Shown in pieces: positions 32,865 to 44,170 of a DNA stretch of 64,000 nt. Position numbers and translations under genes: made by a program. Under the pieces are notes generated by a model. It was not told the DNA's origin. It saw only the letters and a list, made by a program, of their open reading frames with translations, and searched no databases. Positions within the stretch are counted from its first letter, which is position 1. Every line of letters begins with the position of its first letter. Location: contig NW_026262734.1 in the NCBI RefSeq assembly GCF_021869535.1, positions 105,125,088 through 105,189,087 on the forward strand. Reading direction: 5' to 3'. Source of the DNA: Mytilus californianus. Its lineage: Eukaryota > Mollusca > Bivalvia > Mytilida > Mytilidae.

Positions 32865-33100
32865 TCATGCTCCCGCCATAGCGAAGGGGGCATCAAGTTT
32901 TACCCTTGTCTGTCTGTACCTATGTCCGTACGTCCCGAAATTGGTTTCCGTTCTCTAACTTTAGTTTGCCTCAACCAAATGTTATGAAACTTATACACAA
33001 TGCCTATTACCACAAAGCAAAGGTCAAGGTTGCGTCACTTTGGGGGACATTGGGCGGGTGCATTCGTGTCAGACACATTCTTCTTTTATTTCTATAGGTA
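32865..33100 (+). repeat. Dispersed repeat CCCGCCATAGCGAAGGGGGCAT type
   Basis: Carries GTCTGTCTGTACC, TTGGTTTCCGTTCTCTAACT and CAAATGTTATGAAACTTATA, also present at 60165-60560 (head ACCCCCATAGTGGAGGGGGC). The overlapping open frames at 32743-33097 are products of this repeat. Confidence 0.8.
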
Positions 33101-33276
33101 ATGGACTTTTATTCAGTGTGTGAGTCAATCGCCCCTGAGTTTACACATCTATAACCTCTAGAAAAATGTTTTTAATCCTATAGTATACTTAGCATTTTCA
33201 GAATTTTTGAAGTTTGCCTTTGATTAACAAAACAATCATGACAATACAAGAAATAAATAATGGTTTTCTTTTTCAG

Positions 33277-33387
33277 GACTTTTCTACAAAAACTTGCTAC
33301 AGTTATACACACTAATGAGGGCTTTTCTGTATCTGATAATACCAATATTGCTAATTAATCCTGTTGCAGGTGAACAAAATGTTGGAG
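33277..33387 (+). CDS. Signal-peptide exon of an Ig-superfamily gene
   Basis: An acceptor (TTTCTTTTTCAG, ending 33276) opens an exon with a short 5' UTR and ATG at 33315. Twenty-four codons plus one base follow to the donor GTAAGG at 33388 (phase 1). The peptide MRAFLYLIIPILLINPVAG is a textbook secretory signal: basic residue, hydrophobic core, small residues before the likely cleavage. EQNVG follows. The split codon G|TT joins in frame to the Ig exon at 58840, giving GVYWNVS. An upstream non-coding exon is implied by the acceptor. The 25-kb intron is large but consists almost wholly of repeats. The alternative is that it serves another Ig exon not recognised here. Confidence 0.7.
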
Positions 33388-33768
33388 GTAAGGTTTCAGT
33401 ATTAGATCACATAGCCAATAAGTACAATGTGATCTATTGTGATTGCTTGGCATACATTCTCTGTCTTGTTATATGAATTAAAAAAAAATACATAGAGAAG
33501 AAATCAAAGATATTTATACATGTGTTTTCAATATTGGTGGTCCATATACATGATATAGGAGAAAGCAAATAAATTTATGAACTACCACTGTGATACATCT
33601 GTAGGTCTAGGTTTTAATCATGGCCAGGACAAACCAAAGACCTGAAAAATGTTTTTGTTAAGAAAAATGTTGTAAGCTTGTAAACTAGCACATAAAAAAA
33701 ATTTATTCAGCATGTTGGTGCTGAACAAAGCAAGATTGTTAAATAATAAACATAATAAAATTCTTATT
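33388..33768. other. Intron DNA, nothing recognised
   Basis: Start of the putative 25-kb intron. No repeat family or exon identified in this stretch. Confidence 0.4.
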
Positions 33769-34520
33769 AGTCCCCTACCGACAAAGTCGAAGGGGACTTT
33801 AGGTTTGCACTCCGTCCGTCTATCCGTCCGTCCATTCAGCTTTCCACACTTTTTTTCCTCGTTCTTGAAGATATTGATTTGATATTTGGTATATAGTTTT
33901 ATCATGACAAGTTATAGATCATTTTCGAATTTTGTTCCGGTCTGATGATTTCGTCTAGAGTTGTGGACCATAACTCTGGACCATATCTAATGTTAGAGAA
34001 CTATGTTAACCCATATTTCTGTACAAAGGGAAATAACTCATTTTTTAAAAGATATTCTTTGTTACATTATTTGAAGAATTTTTTGGCAGGTTTATTTGTT
34101 ATTTACTATAAACTAATTTTCTGAATGCTATAGATATAAAACAAAATTATGAAGAGAAATCCTTTAATTAGATATTAATCTATTTTTATTAATGTATATA
34201 TTTAGATACATTACATTGTGTAGATAAAAGTTGTTGACATTTTATAGATAAGTTACAAATCTATATTAGTTTGTGACAAATGAAAGAAAAAATATTTGGA
34301 ACTATTAATTATATTTGATTATAATTTGAAAATAGATATACACTGTATTATATTATATCTAATTTTAGAGAACTATTAATCATATCTAATGTTTGATATT
34401 TACTTTTTGTTTACACCATGACAAGTTAAAGAACAAGTTAGCATTTTGTTCCAGTAAAATGAATGTTTACCCGGTAGGGGACTATGTATTGCCATGCAAT
34501 ACTCTCAGAATGCTTGTTCA
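33769..34520. mobile_element. AGTCCCCTACCG element, copy 2
   Basis: Termini AGTCCCCTACCG (33769) and CGGTAGGGGACT (34472-34483) form a 12-bp inverted repeat. Both copies continue past it into ATGTATTGCCATGCAATACTC, itself palindromic around TTGCCATGCAA. The interior resembles copy 1, with an insertion of TATTTACT/TTTATAT-rich sequence at about 34020-34380. No clear target duplication. Confidence 0.75.
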
Positions 34521-34877
34521 CATTAGTTTTCACTAATATCGGGTAAAAAAAATGTATCGTAAGAATGGAGCTTCCCATAAAACTCACAAACACACTTTTT
34601 CATAAATTCTCATGATAGATGCATTTGCTTTTTCCAATGTATTCAGTGGAGACGTGCATACATCCTCTCAGACGTTGAATTTTTGAAAAAAAGGATACAT
34701 ATTTTAAAGTTATTTAAAATCTGGTAATCAACTTCTTAAGACACATGGTATAGTGGTTAACAAAAGCGTGTAGATTAGTGGAAGATAGTACAGTCCAAAA
34801 AAATGTTGATACTTTCCAACTCTTCCATTATATTCAACATTACTTCTGTCATGGGTTTTCAATTAATTGCCCAACAA
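34521..34877. other. Non-coding intron DNA, nothing recognised
   Basis: AT-rich sequence between the AGTCCCC element and element D. Confidence 0.4.
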
Positions 34878-37382
34878 CCCTAGAGAAAAAGATCAGTGGA
34901 ATTGCACTGGAATACCACTGATATTCCATTGTAATTTCCACTGGAATTCCAGTGATTTTCAGTGGAATAATTTGGCTGGAATTCCACTGGAACTACATTG
35001 GCATTCCACTGGAATTACAGTGGAAAATCCAGTGTTATTCCACTGGTATTCCAGTGGAATTCCAGCCAAAATATTCCACTGCATCACTGGAATTACAGTG
35101 GAAATTATAGTGTTATTTCACTGGTATTCCAGTGGAATTCCAGCCAAATTATTCCAGTGGAATGCAAATGTAATTCCAGTGGTATTTTGCACACACAAAC
35201 TGATTAACTAATATAAAAATTATGTGTCAGATATAAACTTCTCTTCCTTTCTGAAATTTAAAACTTGCTGTCACTGTACTTCCAACTAGAATTGCCGAAT
35301 AAAGGTACTCAAATGGAGTCTGCATAAAATCTGTTTCATATCATTGCTGGCAGCTCATATTTAATCCCCTAAAAGTACAAAAATATCCACAAAGAATCAA
35401 TTGTTCAAGAGGTATTAATGATTCTATGAAGCAATTAATTCAATAGAAACAGTATTATGCATATATATTATATATATCATAATCTTACATTCATTGGAAG
35501 CCTAAACTCAAATTAAGTACCCCCCTTTTTTATCCCTTGAAGATAAAACTGGTGACTTATAATTTTCACCAAGTTAATTTACACAATTTAATTTCTACAT
35601 ATCAGATTATCATATACCATTTACATGTCAGATTTATGTCTGTTATGAATGTGACAACAATATATATATTCATTACATTAATTGTCTGTCAAAACTTTCT
35701 GATGTTTTGCTCAGATTAAAATCCTAAATATTTTATAGTGCCTCAACAAAATGTATTTTATAATTATCATATGTAAAATCAAATACTTATCTGAAAACAT
35801 TTGCGTTTGGATTCTCCATTTTGTTTATCCAGCGTAATCATATTTTGATGACGTATGTCAGTGCGTTTACGTTAAGGTGTCAATCTCGCCCCATATAATA
35901 TCGGCCCGAAGTTGATTCCAGTAACGGTATTCCAGTGAAACTTCCCAAAACCGGTTGCCCGTTGGACCACGAAAAACGGCTTATTTGCGGGGGTTGCCGG
36001 TTTGTTGAAATTTGAAATCACCATGAGTTACTTTCCTTTAATATGGGTGTTTGAGAATATTTGAAAATGTATTTTACCTTAAGTAATCAAAATATACGTT
36101 TTCCTTGGTGAATTTTAGTTTTGTAAATAATATCTATCGTAAAATACAGCTACAACTTCCATTTCACTTATTTAAAAAAAAAATATTTTGCAGGAATAAA
36201 AAATAAAAATACCATACATTAATGATATTTCACAAATAATTAGTAAAAATGTTCTACTGACCCTGAATTAACCGACCGTGCAAGGGCTGTATAGCCAGTC
36301 TAGGTCGTTAAAAACTTCCATTTGTTGTTGACCCACAATCTAATCAGTACTCACTATACTGTTTCATAATTACCTGTACGTAAGTGTGCTGTAAGTGTAA
36401 TTGTTACAAACTGTCATAACACAATGAAAGAAGGTATTGAAACTAAATTGACAGGTGAACAGTAATCACAGCCTCGGAGTATTCAGTTGACCTGATTGAC
36501 CGGACGATCTGAAGATTACATTACAAATGATACGTACTGATCAGTGATTTCAGATGACAAGGCCCGTTTTATGAGGATGAATTTTATTGATTTTAATTAT
36601 TTTAATTATCTAAATACAAAAATACCGGCCGGTTCCCGATTTCAAGGAATAACCATTTAATTAAACGCAAATCTGCTGGGTCTTCTTGATTTGGCCGGTA
36701 TGGTGGGAGAACTGTATTCAGATCGAGAAATTTCAATGTATAAGAAACAAATTAGGGTGTTGCATTAACTTTTTTCAACAGAATGGCAATTTTATTTTTT
36801 GGCTTTGCACGTTGCTGCAGAAGGTGTTAAAACAACAATTAAATAGCTTTTCAAGACATCATAATTATTTGGACTAGGTACAAATGAATTGTACTGATAA
36901 TAGCTATTAGAATTTAATATAAGTACTTTTTTTCTACCAAAAATAATGCCCATCAGTATCTTAATGATAAATCACGCAACCCTGCTTTAATTTTTGAAAA
37001 CAATCTTTTAAAGTGCTCTCAGTTTTTGTTCATGGTTTTTCATCACTAAATTATCAAACTACTCATGAGCTTTTTTTATGTACACTTGGTTTGAATCCAA
37101 GGTATTTTAATATCATGAAAATAGTTATAAATGCATGTATATATATTTAAATCAAGGAACAATGTATTCCAGTGGAATTACAGTGGTAAAATTTTCCAAT
37201 GTCATTATTACAGTGGAATTACAGTGGTAAAATATTCCAATGTCATTCCAGTGGAATCACCAATCAAATTCCACTGGAATTTTTAGTTTTATATGATTTA
37301 CCAGTGGAATTCCAATGAGTCACTGGAATCCAGTGGAATCAACTGATATTCCACTGGAATTCCATTGACATTTTCTATGGGG
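34878..37382. mobile_element. Palindromic-word DNA transposon D (about 2.5 kb)
   Basis: Left end CCCTAGAGAAAAAGATCAGT and right end (in complement) CCCCATAGAAAATGTCAATG are an imperfect inverted repeat. Arrays of TTCCAGTGGAATTCCACTGG-type words lie at 34893-35185 and 37165-37375. The core at 35212-35800 is homologous to the core of element B, although B's words (GTTCATGAAC) and B's ends (CAGTCAGGGG) are different. Flanks read AACAA and AACGC, so a 5-bp duplication is not proven. The GC-richer patch 35860-36010 and the rest of the centre have no recognised gene. The plus-strand frames at 34867-35211 are word-array artefacts. Confidence 0.75.
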
Positions 37383-37993
37383 AACGCTCACAGTGCTTTA
37401 AGGAAAGGGAATTGATTATCTTTTTATGGCTTGCCCAGTTTAAAGTGAAATTAGTCAACCTGTTTACGTCAATTTCGAAAATCTATTACTTCTAAAATAA
37501 CAAAGGTACAATTTGTTAGCTGGCATGATGTAAAAACGACGAATCAAAGAATTCAACTTTATACATAACTAATATAGGACAATGGTGCTGATTAAAAAGT
37601 ACACCATTCCAGGCCCCTTATGTTTTTTTCATAATTAATATTACCAACAATTAACCAGTTTCGGGTCGAATCCGATACCGATACCAATAGTATATGTCAC
37701 ATGTAGTTTCTGGTTGTATGTATGTATGTATGTATGTATGTTCTGTATCTCCCTTCTTTTGATAGGAGCACCACCATGGGTTATGGTGTAAAGGAGGATA
37801 TTTAACACTCTAAATCTGTACAGATTTAATGTGAGCATTTGCCTACCCAGTTTCCAAGCCTGGCCGTGAATGGTCTTACTGCCAGAAAGTTATCTTTCCC
37901 CAAAAACAGTAGTAAGAAAACCAGGACGGGGTTCAAACAGAAAGATTTTGAAAGCAGAAAAAACTGCACCTTTATAATCATCATGACTTTATT
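37383..37993. other. Non-coding DNA with a (GTAT)n microsatellite
   Basis: A (TGTA)n run of about 27 bp lies at 37714-37741. No gene recognised. Confidence 0.6.
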
Positions 37994-38159
37994 TAAGAAA
38001 TAATTCTTTCATGCCATGCTTTATGCTCATTTTAACATGGGTATGCATTATATTTGTCAATATCTTTATACCGAGCGTTAGCGAGGTGTAAAATATTGAC
38101 AAATATAATGCCTACCCATGTTAAAATTAGCATAAAGCATGGCATGATAGAATTATTTT
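37994..38159. repeat. Long imperfect hairpin H3 with loop CCGAGCGTTAGCGAGG
   Basis: The left tip (TTT)AAGAAATAATTC and arm GCCATGCTTTATGCTCATTT are matched by AAATTAGCATAAAGCATGGC and GAATTATTTT on the right. The centre at 38071-38086 is the exact complement of H2's centre except for one base. The arms share no sequence with H2 beyond the tip. Confidence 0.9.
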
Positions 38160-39400
38160 GGTTCTGATAGGAATATTTAGAACTTTTGTACTTCGAAGCG
38201 GACCTATAATACACATTCAAAAGGCAGCCATTTTGATTTGATGAACCAAAAACGTTATAGAAATTCAACAGTTGAACGATCAAAATATTAATATATAAAT
38301 GTAAACTTACTTTTAGAATGATTTTATTTGATTTCTTCCTAGCGAGCAACACCCACAAAACTATCCATTTCGACCTTAGACGTCAATACGAATAGATGAC
38401 AATACAAATACTAAAAATCCAGGCTAAAAATAAGGCATATATAGGTACTTAAATTCAGTCACGGATTGTCGACGTCGCGGGTGTGTTCTAGAAGCCTTGA
38501 AAGATCTTTATCAAATAACAGTTTACACTGACTTGATTGTGCTCTTGCTAACTCGTTATGATAAATTGAACTAGTTTGTATAGTCCAGTTAGTAGAAAAT
38601 TCATAACTCAACTTGCCTTAATTAATACCTAGCATATAAACAGTGCGTTCACTTTGACGTCTTCATGTTTTTTTTTTATTTTGTTATTGGGTTGATGACC
38701 GCATTGACGTATATGCTGCATACTGTGGCTTGCTTTACATGTAGTAGGAGGTAAGACATTTTTATTTGGCAGTTAAGCTGTCATATGCTAGGACGGCAGA
38801 TTTGTTTTTTGCCTCAGGAATACTAAAAAAGGTGCCATTAGCAGTTTGGTAGGTTATAACTAATATGCCATTTTTTCATGCTTTTAATTCTGGAACACAA
38901 AAAATATATTTATAATAAGCTGAAATGATCGTCAAACAACCCAAAATAATTGACGTTGCACATAGGAAATAGGGCCGAATGGAAAGCCTAACATTGTTGT
39001 TTATCTACTTTGATTTTGATAGGGATGTTAAAGAACAATTGTATGAAATATTTCATTGCTGAAAGTTTCTATATACAAGTCGTTTACATTTGCCAATTGA
39101 CAAAAGGTGCATGCATATATATATAGTTTGGGAGTCATTTTAACCTAGAAGACGAAAAGCAAATTTCAAGGATTTATAACTAACGTTTTGTTGTGATACT
39201 GTATTTTAATGCAACTTTGTTTTCTTGATACTTATTACAGTGTTGTTTTAACGTAATCAGGTAATAATATGTGGCAGTCATGTATTGATCACTTTACACT
39301 TTCATTCCATCCTTTATTATTCTGTTTTATTACATAAAAGGCCCTGTCAAATCAAGTTGTGATAGTTGGATGATAAACAATTTTGTCGCTTTTTAAGATC
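38160..39400. other. Non-coding intron DNA
   Basis: Mostly unique-looking AT-rich sequence with no exon or repeat family recognised. A 108-codon minus-strand frame (38032-38358) overlaps hairpin H3 and is not credible. Confidence 0.45.
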
Positions 39401-41370
39401 GAGACATTGGTCATGTGACAAAAGGTCTGAGTTCCAGTTTTTTTTTATATGGCTGCAAAAATTTGTGGTTGTATAATGGTATGGCGATGTCGTTGTTGTC
39501 CCAAGAATTTGGTTTCCAGTAAATCACTTGAATATGAGTGTATGGATTTCTATGAAATTGTACCACAAGGTTCCATACCATGAAAGGAAGGTGGGTATTG
39601 ATTTTGGGGGTTATGGCCGAAAATGTAATGAAATAAGGGTCCAAAAAACAAAGATTTTCGGATTTTCGGACAATATAAATGTGAGTATAAGTCTGTATAT
39701 GGATCGCTATGAAATTGTATCACAAGGTTTAATTCAAAATAAGGAAGGTTGGGATAAATTTTGGGTTTTATGGCAGTAACTGTTTATGAATTAGGAACCA
39801 AAAACAATACTTTGCATAAATTGCTTATTTCTTGAACAATTACAATGGGGTTTAATTCAATGGCTTGAATTCTTGGAGTTCTTTAATATGCTGAATCTAA
39901 CTGTATTTTTGGATTTGGGGCCCCTTTTTAAATTGGTTCACATTGAGGTCCAAAGGGTCCAAATGAAACTTTGTTTGAATTCATCAAAAACTGAATTATT
40001 GGGGTTCTTTGATATGCCAAGTCTATCCGTGTATTTAGTTTTTTGTCAAGCCTGCAACTTCTGTCACTGAACATGCTGAAAGGGAGAAATAGGGATAGTG
40101 ATCCAGTGGCGGTGTTAACTACCGGTAACTACTTAAAAGCTTGATATTTCAAAAGGTAAAAGATCTAGATGCTTCATACTTTTTATATAGATGCCTTATG
40201 TTATGTAGTTTCAATCTGTCATGTCCATAAAAAACCTTGACCTCATGTTCATGGTTCAGTGATTACTTGAAAAAAAGTAAGATTTGATGTAATGTTAATT
40301 TCTCTCTTATTATGAGTAATAGGATAACTATATTTGGTATGTGCGTACCTTGCAAAGTCCTCAGTTTTTACTTTACCTCAACCTCATCTCATGGATCAGT
40401 GAACAAGGCTTTTGTGGTTAAGTCCATATCTCAGATACTATAAGCAATATGTCTACTATATTTGGTGTATTGAATGAATGAGGTGTATATGTCTGTCTGG
40501 CATGTATCATCTGACCTTGACCTCATTTTCATAGTTCATGGGTCAATGTAATTTAAAGTTATAATAAATTTTCATGGTTTTGTCTGTTTCTTGTATATTA
40601 TATCATGTATACGGTATAAGCATTAATAGGGCAACTACTTTTGATGTATGGTATGATTGTAAGATGTGCATGTACCGGTATTTCAGGCTTGGTTTATCTG
40701 ACCTTGACCTAATTTTCTTGGATCATATTAAAGTTTATATGAAACTTATATGAAACTTTATGTTTAGGACAATCAACATAAAATTAATGGTCAGTAAAGC
40801 AGGCATGACTTTTCATCATGTGCACTCTTGGTAATTTTGGACCCATTTTCAAAATGGTCCGTAGGGCCCAAAATTAAACGTTGTTTGATGCCACAAAATT
40901 GAAATCTTGGGGTTCTTTGATATGCTAAATCTAAACATGAATTTAGATTTTTGATTTTTGATTTTTATAGGCAAAGTTTTCCAGTTCAACTATGGGATTT
41001 TTAAAATGGCTGCTATTACCATATGCATTGAAACTTACAAATGAAGTGAAACTTCACAAAGATGTTAATTGTATATCATATGTAGATGTGGTATTTGACT
41101 TTGGAATTAAGAAAATGGCTGCCATTACCATGGAAACTGCACAGATGCGAAAAATTAAAATTTTGTCCAATCTCTATGAAATTTGACAGTAATATGACCT
41201 GTCATGTGTTCATGTACTATCCAACTTTGGAATGTTCAAAATTGCTGATGTTCTCATGGAAATAGCAGATCAAACAATGGTTAGGGGCCGTTTTGGTGAC
41301 CCTTTGTGTTAGCATCCTAAAACAAGATAATTGTTATGGCACCCTCAACAGAGCCTCAGTTGGGGTGACA
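39401..41370 (+). repeat. Old dispersed repeat field (family G, longer copy)
   Basis: Order: two units with GAAATTGTA(C/T)CACAAGGTT near 39550 and 39710, then TTCTTTAATATGCTGAATCTAA and GGTCCAAAGGGTCCAAATGA, then a GTCAAGCCTGCAACTT head at 40036 with GGGATAGTGATCCAGTGGC, then CTGACCTTGACCTCATTTTCA blocks. The parts recur in shuffled order at 26.5, 42, 46.7, 53 and 63.6 kb. Confidence 0.7.
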
Positions 41371-44170
41371 CAATGTTATTCTTCGTTTATTTTTATTTCC
41401 TTATTTTTAGCTCACCTGGCCCTTTGAGGGTGATGTGAGCTGCTTGTGCCATCACTTAGCTTCCTTCGTTGTCTTTCGTCTGTCGTCGTCTCATCGTCGT
41501 CGTAAACTATTTCAAGAATCTTCTCCCCTGAAACTACTGGGCCAAATACCTTCAAACTTTAACTGAATGTTCGTTAGGGTACTTAGTTTATATATTGTAT
41601 CCGAAGTTTTGATCCATCAACAAACATGGCCGCCATGGCTAAAAATAGAACATAGGGGTCAAATACAGTTTTTGGCTTTTATCTCAAAAACTATAGCAGT
41701 TAGAGCAAAAGTGACATGAAGTTAAAGTAATGAATAAGTCAAAATCCATCTGCTATGAAATTTTGAGACCAATTGGACCACCCATTGTAAGGCTACTGTC
41801 TGAAATAGTTTATTTTTATAAAGTTTTACTGTTTTTATATGACCGCCAAAAATTTTTTGCCTTCGTATAATGCTATCATGTCGTTGTCGTCATCCGAAGA
41901 CACATTTGGTTTCCAGACATTAACTTTAGTTTAAGTGAATAGATCTCTATGAAATTTTACCAGAAGGTTCAATACCACAAAAGGAAGGTTGGGATTGATT
42001 TTGAGGGTTATGGTACCAACAGTTAAGGAATTAAGGGCTAAAAAGGGGGGGAAAAAAAGCATTTTTGTAGTTTCCGGACAATAACTTATGTGTGAGTGTA
42101 TGGATCTCTCTGAATTGTACCACAAGGTTCCATATCACAAAGGGAAGGCTGAGATTGAGTTTAGGGGTAATTGCCCCAAACGTTCAGGATTTAGGGGAAA
42201 AAAGGGGTAAAAAACAAGCATTTTTCTAGTTTACAGATAATTATTCTTGTGTTTAAGTGTATGGATCTCTCTGAAATTGTACTACAAGGTTCCATACCAC
42301 TAGGGAAGGTTGGGATTGAGTTTGGGGGGGATTTTTTTTCAATTTTTTTTAGGGGGTTTCATAGTTTTTTTCTTCAAGATTTTTTTGGGTTCTAACCTTG
42401 TATTATTATTTTGGATATTGGGCCCCATTTTTAAATTGGTCTACATTGAGGTCAAAAGGGTCCAAAATTAAATTTGTTTGATTTCAGCAAAAACTGAATT
42501 ATTGCGGCTGTATGATATGCTGAATCTTATTGTGCATTTAGATTTTTTATTTTAGGCCCTATTTTCAAATTAGTCCATATTAAGGTTTGAAGGGTCTAAA
42601 ATTAACTGTTTGATTTCAACTAAAATTAAATTTTTGGTGTTTTTTTATATGCTGAATCTAACCATGTTGTTGGATTTTGGGAAATCAGACCATCATAGGT
42701 AAATTAAATGTCCCATTTCAAATTTTTAAGATCTTTGACCACATTTATTTTGTGTCAGAAACCTATATTATGTCAAAAATTTGATCACAATCCAAATTCA
42801 GACAGTATCAAGCTTGAATATTGTGTCCAAACTTGCCCCAACTGTTCAGGGTTAGACCTCTGCGGTTGTATCAGGCTGCGCTCAGCGACGCATTTTATTT
42901 TCACATTTTTTCGTGCAAGTCTTTTACTTTTTCAAAAATCTTCTTCTCAGAAACTACTGGGCCAAATACTTCCAAACTTTAACTGAATGTTCCTTAGGGT
43001 ATCTAGTTTGTAAATTGTATCCAAAGTGGTCCAAGGACACAGTTATCGTCCTTTGGTTTTCGTTGTCTACAAATATAGTCCCTAGTGTGAACAGTGTATA
43101 ACTTGCATTTTTTTTTTTACACACTTTCCCAATTTATTTCTTGATATTTTATGCATGAAATATTAAGTAAGGGGATGAAATTACATGTTTAAAAAATTTG
43201 GGTGCTGAATCTTTATGTTAAGTAGTGATTTGGTCCAGTTAAAAAAGGTCAAAAATTAGAATGTCGGAAGCTGTCAAACTGAATTTTAGCCCCCCTTAAC
43301 ACAGAATTGTCAATATTTTGAGTTAGAGCTGGTAGAAGTTTCTATAATTTTGATATTATTTGTATCAATAGTAGTACACTACACTGTAAAAATCTTTTTG
43401 AGATAGAGCAGGTGCGATTTTTTTAATTTGAATTTATTGTCTAAAAGAAATGCACTACGAAATAACTGTGTTCTCGGGCCTAAGAAAGGTTTGATCCATC
43501 AACAAACATAAAAATAGAACATAGGGGACACAAGCAGTTTTTGGCTTATATCTCAAAAACTACAGCAGTAAGAGTAAAAGTGATAAATGGGTCATGATCT
43601 ATCTGTTATAAAATTTTCAGACAAGTTCAACAACCCATTGTTGGGTTACTGTTGGAAATAGTTTATTTTATCAAATTTTACTGTTTTTGGTTATTTTCTA
43701 TAATATTATAATAGATAGAGAGAAAGTATAAATGTCAATAAATGTTCAGCTAAGTAAGATCTACAAATAAGTCAACATGATCAAAATAGTCAATTGACCC
43801 CTTAAGGAGTTGTTGCCTGTAAAACGTTTTTTTTTACATTTTTTGTGAAAGTCGAATTACTTTTTCAAAAATCTTCTTCTCTGAAACTGCTTTGCCAAAT
43901 ACTTAAAAACTTTTATTGAATGTTCCTTAGGGTATCTAGTTAATAAATTGTATTCGGGGATTTGATCCATTCAAAAACATGGCGGCAGTTTCTAAAAATA
44001 GAACATAGGGGTCAAATGAAGTTTTTGGCTTTCATCTCAAAAACTAAAGCAGTAAGAGCAAAAGTGACATGAAAGTGTTAAACAGGTTTAGATCTACCTG
44101 TCAAGTAATCTTCAGACCACTAGGACAACTTATAGTTAGATTACTGTCCAGAAATAGATAATTTTTAGGA
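41371..44170 (+). repeat. Repeat field with about 470-bp recurring block (AGCTCACCTGGCC head)
   Basis: A head at 41410, TAGCTCACCTGGCCCTTTGA, leads to a GTCGTCGTC leader. The block TTTGATCCATCAACAAACATGG, AGAACATAGGGGTCAAAT and TCTCAAAAACTA(T/C)AGCAGT appears at about 41610, 43490 and 43970. CTTCTCAGAAACTACTGGGCCAAAT precedes it at 41520, 42945 and 43875. Family-G units intervene at 41930-42860. No intact ORF. Confidence 0.7.

Noticed and set aside
32743-33097. Three overlapping frames encoding Cys/Pro-rich peptides
   Set aside because: They lie on a dispersed repeat also present at 60.2 kb, with no domain and mutually overlapping frames.
34867-35211. Plus-strand frames of 114 and 69 codons rich in HWNSS/FHWYSSGIP
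   Set aside because: Direct translation of the CCAGTGGAATTCC word array of element D.
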